Shown here: positions 8,990-11,713 of the stretch, piece after piece | Layout of the letters: every line of letters starts with the position of its first letter | Numbering within the stretch: position 1 is the first letter of the stretch | Position numbers and translations under genes: made by a program | Notes under the pieces: generated by a model | The model's input: only the letters and a program-made list of their open reading frames with translations | What the model was told of the DNA's origin: nothing | Databases searched by the model: none | Assembly: GCF_030271215.1 (NCBI RefSeq) | Contig: NZ_JASNGB010000053.1 | Span: forward strand, 4,675-16,387 | Direction of reading: 5' to 3' | DNA length: 11,713 nt | Source of the DNA: Deinococcus rhizophilus | GTDB taxonomy: Bacteria; Deinococcota; Deinococci; Deinococcales; Deinococcaceae

Positions 8990-9376
8990 ATGACGATGGA
9001 CACGGTGCAGATCAGGGTCGAGGGGTACGGCGAGGTCACGGCGCGGGCGGGCGAGCGGCTGGTGCTGGCGCTGGAGCGCGGCGGGGTGGATATCCTGCAC
9101 CGCTGCGGGGGCGTGGCCCGCTGCACGACCTGCCGGGTGGGCTTCTCGGAGGGCGAACCGGACCTGATGACGCTCGCCGAGCACGACAAGCTCGTGGAAA
9201 AGGGGCTGCTGGGGCAGGCGCGGCTTTCCTGCCAGATCGAGTGCGCGGGGGGCATGGCCGTGACGCCGCTGCAAACGGCGCGGTCGAGCGGGCTGGAACC
9301 CGGCAAGGCGCCCGCCGAGCAGATCGAACCCCAGCCCGAGTGGACCACCCGGCCGGGGGCGTCGACCGAGGGCTGA
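8990..9376 (+). CDS. 2Fe-2S ferredoxin, adrenodoxin-type spacing
   Basis: 128-residue soluble electron carrier. The cluster ligands are Cys39, Cys45, Cys48 (HRCGGVARCTTCRVG, a Cx5Cx2C arrangement) and Cys81 after 32 further residues, which is the vertebrate/bacterial (adrenodoxin-like) spacing rather than the plant Cx4Cx2C type. Cys85 is an additional cysteine. A Pro/Glu-rich tail follows residue 100 and is probably flexible. The ATG at 8990 is chosen because the beta-grasp domain begins immediately (VQIRVEGYGEVTARAGE) and because it lies 26 nt after the hydrolase stop; reading this frame further upstream would overlap the hydrolase gene deeply. ATG at 8996 is an alternative. No reductase or P450 partner is adjacent, so its partner is unknown. 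No clear -10 box precedes it, so cotranscription with the hydrolase is possible. Confidence 0.9.
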   Translation: MTMDTVQIRVEGYGEVTARAGERLVLALERGGVDILHRCGGVARCTTCRVGFSEGEPDLMTLAEHDKLVEKGLLGQARLSCQIECAGGMAVTPLQTARSSGLEPGKAPAEQIEPQPEWTTRPGASTEG

Positions 9377-9378
9377 GC

Positions 9379-9410
9379 GGCCTCTGGGGCATTCGCCGTC
9401 AGAGATGGCC
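9379..9410 (+). terminator. Candidate terminator hairpin after the ferredoxin gene
   Basis: Starting 3 nt after the ferredoxin stop: GGC-CTCTG (9379-9386) pairs with CAGAG (9400-9404) and GCC (9408-9410) with a 3-nt bulge. An inner GGC/GCC stem (9388-9390 with 9395-9397) closes an ATTC loop. The downstream CTGCTGTTCTG has only a weak T content, so rho-independent efficiency is uncertain. Confidence 0.4.
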
Positions 9411-9452
9411 CTGCTGTTCTGACCCTCCCCCCTTGCGGGACTCGCACAGCTG

Positions 9453-9474
9453 CTCGCCGGGAGGGCCTGGCGAG
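9453..9474 (-). terminator. Second hairpin in the convergent gap
   Basis: CTCGCC (9453-9458) and GGCGAG (9469-9474) form a 6-bp GC stem with a 10-nt loop in the gap between the converging ferredoxin and DUF421 genes. It lies 35 nt beyond the DUF421 stop. No T-run follows on either strand, so it may only be a structured element. Confidence 0.25.
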
Positions 9475-9508
9475 AGCCTGGGGTGAGGGGGGCTTCTGGG
9501 CAAACGCT

Positions 9509-10315
9509 CTAACCCGGCGTCGTGCTGGGGCCGCCCCCCAGCGGACCGCCGAGGCCCGGACGGTGGTCGCCCCCATCGCGGCCGGAGCCGTCACGGGCGG
9601 AGCCGCGCGACGGTCCCCCCAGCGGTTCGGTGGTGGCGTGGGTCCAGTCCTCACGCCCGCAGTGGGAGCAGGGAGGAACGGGGCCGTCCACGGGGCAGAC
9701 CGCGCCGCAGTGGGTGCAGGCGAGGTGGCCCCGAACGTCTCCCGTCACCGAGTCGGGCCGCTCCAGGTCCCAGGGGGGCACGATCGGCAGGCCCGGCGGC
9801 GCACCTTCCGCGTGCAGGAACACGCTGAGGTTGCCGTCCTGCTCGAAGTAGACGCGCTGCACCTCCCCGAGCTGCCGCACCCCGGCGACCCGCAGACGCT
9901 CGAAGAGGTCCTCGCGGCTGAGGTTGGAGCGGTCGAGCGCCACGTTCGACATGACCCCGTCGCGGACAAGTTCGACCGGGGTGCCCTCGATAAAGGTCTC
10001 GACCGTCTCGTTCTTGATGACGAGCCAGGCGAGCAGGCGCTGCATCCCCACCACCAGCGCGAGCACCAGCATCGCGTGCGCGAGCGGCACCTCCGGGTAG
10101 AGCATCGGGTCGCCCGCCGCCGACCCCAGCCCAATCACGATGGCGAGCTCAAGGGGACTGAGCTGCGCCAGCCCCCGCTTGCCCACCAGCCGCAGCAGCA
10201 GCAGCAGCCAGCCGAAAATCACGACCGTCCGCAGGGCGATCTCCAGGAAAAACAGCGGCGAGAACTCGCCCAGAAACATCCGCCCCAGGTCGAGCGGGAC
10301 CATCTCGGCGTTCAC
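9509..10315 (-). CDS. DUF421 (YetF/YcaP) membrane protein with C-terminal zinc ribbon
   Basis: 268-residue inner-membrane protein. Hydrophobic segments lie at about 21-44, 54-66 and 77-100, followed by the cytoplasmic DUF421 domain (about 100-185). The family signature is clear: GKRGLAQLSPLELAIVIGLG (45-64), then SAAGDPM (65-71), then ETVETFIEGTPVELVRDG (103-120). The protein then continues into a zinc ribbon, CTHC (Cys200, Cys203) and CSHC (Cys216, Cys219), and a Gly/Ser/Arg/Asp-rich low-complexity tail (about 231-268). Most relatives end after the DUF421 domain, so the ribbon is an addition. GTG at 10315 is chosen because it overlaps the stop of the preceding gene (GTGA), as at other junctions here; the nearest in-frame ATG is at 10303. 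The frame is open upstream to 10480, but that part lacks family sequence. Function of the family is poorly known; links to spore or envelope stress have been proposed. Confidence 0.83.
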   Translation of the reverse strand: MNAEMVPLDLGRMFLGEFSPLFFLEIALRTVVIFGWLLLLLRLVGKRGLAQLSPLELAIVIGLGSAAGDPMLYPEVPLAHAMLVLALVVGMQRLLAWLVIKNETVETFIEGTPVELVRDGVMSNVALDRSNLSREDLFERLRVAGVRQLGEVQRVYFEQDGNLSVFLHAEGAPPGLPIVPPWDLERPDSVTGDVRGHLACTHCGAVCPVDGPVPPCSHCGREDWTHATTEPLGGPSRGSARDGSGRDGGDHRPGLGGPLGGGPSTTPG

Positions 10316-10524
10316 GGGGGGGGCTCCGGCCGGACCTGTTGCCCTTCGCCCAGGTCGGCCTCGGTCAGCCCCAGTCCGGCGAGCACCTGGCCGCGCGTCC
10401 AGCCCACGTGGGCGGCGAGGTCCGCGAGGGCCGCCCCGAACTCCGGGGAACCGGGGGAGAGCGGCCGCAGCCGCGCCCACAGCGCGTTGCGGCGCCTCAG
10501 GAACTCACGGTCGGGCATGGTCAC
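10312..10524 (-). CDS. Small conserved-looking protein between mltG and the DUF421 gene
   Basis: 70-residue hypothetical protein that I do not recognise. It is charged and helix-prone: an Arg-rich N-terminal part (REFLRRRNALWARLRPL), then GSPEFGAALADLAAHVGWTRGQVLAGLGL, which could be a short two- or three-helix bundle, and a Pro-rich end (PEPPP). GTG at 10524 is preferred: a purine-rich GGGGAGGG (minus strand, 10536-10529) lies 4 nt before it, whereas the ATG at 10518 would be 10 nt away. It is one of the few starts here with a visible ribosome-binding site. It lies 44 nt after the mltG stop and its TGA overlaps the DUF421 GTG, so it is coding in an operon context. An eight-C run precedes its stop (see findings). 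Confidence 0.6.
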   Translation of the reverse strand: MTMPDREFLRRRNALWARLRPLSPGSPEFGAALADLAAHVGWTRGQVLAGLGLTEADLGEGQQVRPEPPP

Positions 10525-10528
10525 TTTT

Positions 10529-10536
10529 CCCTCCCC
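10529..10536 (-). promoter_or_regulatory. Purine-rich ribosome-binding site of the 70-residue gene
   Basis: GGGGAGGG on the minus strand, 4 nt before the GTG at 10524 and 10 nt before the ATG at 10518. The shorter spacing favours GTG as the start. It stands out because the plus-strand genes in the window start without Shine-Dalgarno sequences. Confidence 0.5.
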
Positions 10537-10568
10537 TTTTCCTGCAAGCAGTCCCGGAAGCAGCCCCC

Positions 10569-11596
<1,028 letters not shown>

Positions 11597-11600
<4 letters not shown>

Positions 11601-11713
11601 GCGGACACCCCGTCCACACCGTGCGCGGCCAGTCGCCGCCGCAGCTCGGCGTCGGCGGGGGGCCGGGCGCCGAAGCGCGACACCACCCAGCCGCCCACCT
11701 GCACGGCGAGGCG
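11597..11713 (-). CDS. C-terminal fragment of a gene upstream of mltG, possibly a PfkB-type kinase
   Basis: The reading frame enters from the window edge and stops at 11599-11597, overlapping the mltG ATG by 4 nt (ATGA). The visible 38 residues read [19 protein letters not shown], then a charged helix-like end finishing HGVDGVSA. The Ala/Val-rich helix followed by a Gly-Ala and Pro pattern resembles the last helix and tail of PfkB-family sugar kinases, but 38 residues are too few to decide. The overlap with mltG argues that it is a real gene and the same operon. Low confidence in the family; good confidence that it is coding. Confidence 0.55.

Noticed and set aside
10193..10207. CAG trinucleotide repeat
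   Set aside because: On the coding (minus) strand this is CTG repeated and encodes the leucine run of a membrane helix (WLLLLLRL) in the DUF421 protein; membrane-helix composition explains it.
10316..10480. Longer DUF421 protein starting at 10480
   Set aside because: The extra residues are Gly/Arg/Ala-rich and have no family match, and the region is better explained by the 70-residue gene in another frame with a GTGA overlap.

Overview
The window is GC-rich, with short intergenic gaps. A TAnnnT-type -10 box lies only 5-7 nt upstream of several ATG codons and no Shine-Dalgarno is visible, so these genes are probably read from leaderless mRNAs. Together with the gene content (minor type IV pilins, MltG, DUF421, many small hydrolases), this points to Deinococcus or a close relative. 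That is an inference from sequence style; no 16S or other marker gene is present.

Layout. Plus strand, 2-9376: an AMP-forming acyl-CoA synthetase; an alpha/beta esterase with an N-terminal carbohydrate-binding-like (CBM48/E-set) domain; a secreted C39-like cysteine peptidase; a tightly overlapping four-gene minor pilin operon (3933-7196); a zinc-ribbon protein with an RNxxxH motif resembling HEPN domains; an epoxide-hydrolase-like alpha/beta hydrolase; and a 2Fe-2S ferredoxin. Minus strand, 9509-11713, reading towards the plus-strand block: a partial upstream gene, mltG (endolytic murein transglycosylase), a 70-residue protein, and a DUF421 (YetF/YcaP) membrane protein with an added C-terminal zinc ribbon. 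Every junction in this set is a 4-nt overlap (ATGA or GTGA) except for one 44-nt gap, so it looks like one operon. The two blocks converge on 9377-9508, which holds two candidate hairpins.

The most interesting unit is the pilin operon. It encodes a large 542-residue PilX-like protein with a central insertion of two related small beta units and a C-terminal solenoid-like region. A GspH/FimT-like pseudopilin, a PilV-like pilin and a PilW-like pilin follow. The set is what a type IV pilus tip or priming complex would need. The large PilX-like member recalls Thermus ComZ, a pilus-tip DNA receptor used in natural transformation. Base composition falls sharply inside this operon (one 60-nt block is 38% GC, against about 65-73% in GC-rich blocks nearby), and all four proteins carry even numbers of cysteines.

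The upstream hydrolases and acyl-CoA synthetase look like separately transcribed housekeeping or catabolic genes with no clear link to one another. No tRNA, rRNA, CRISPR array, insertion sequence or prophage gene was seen.
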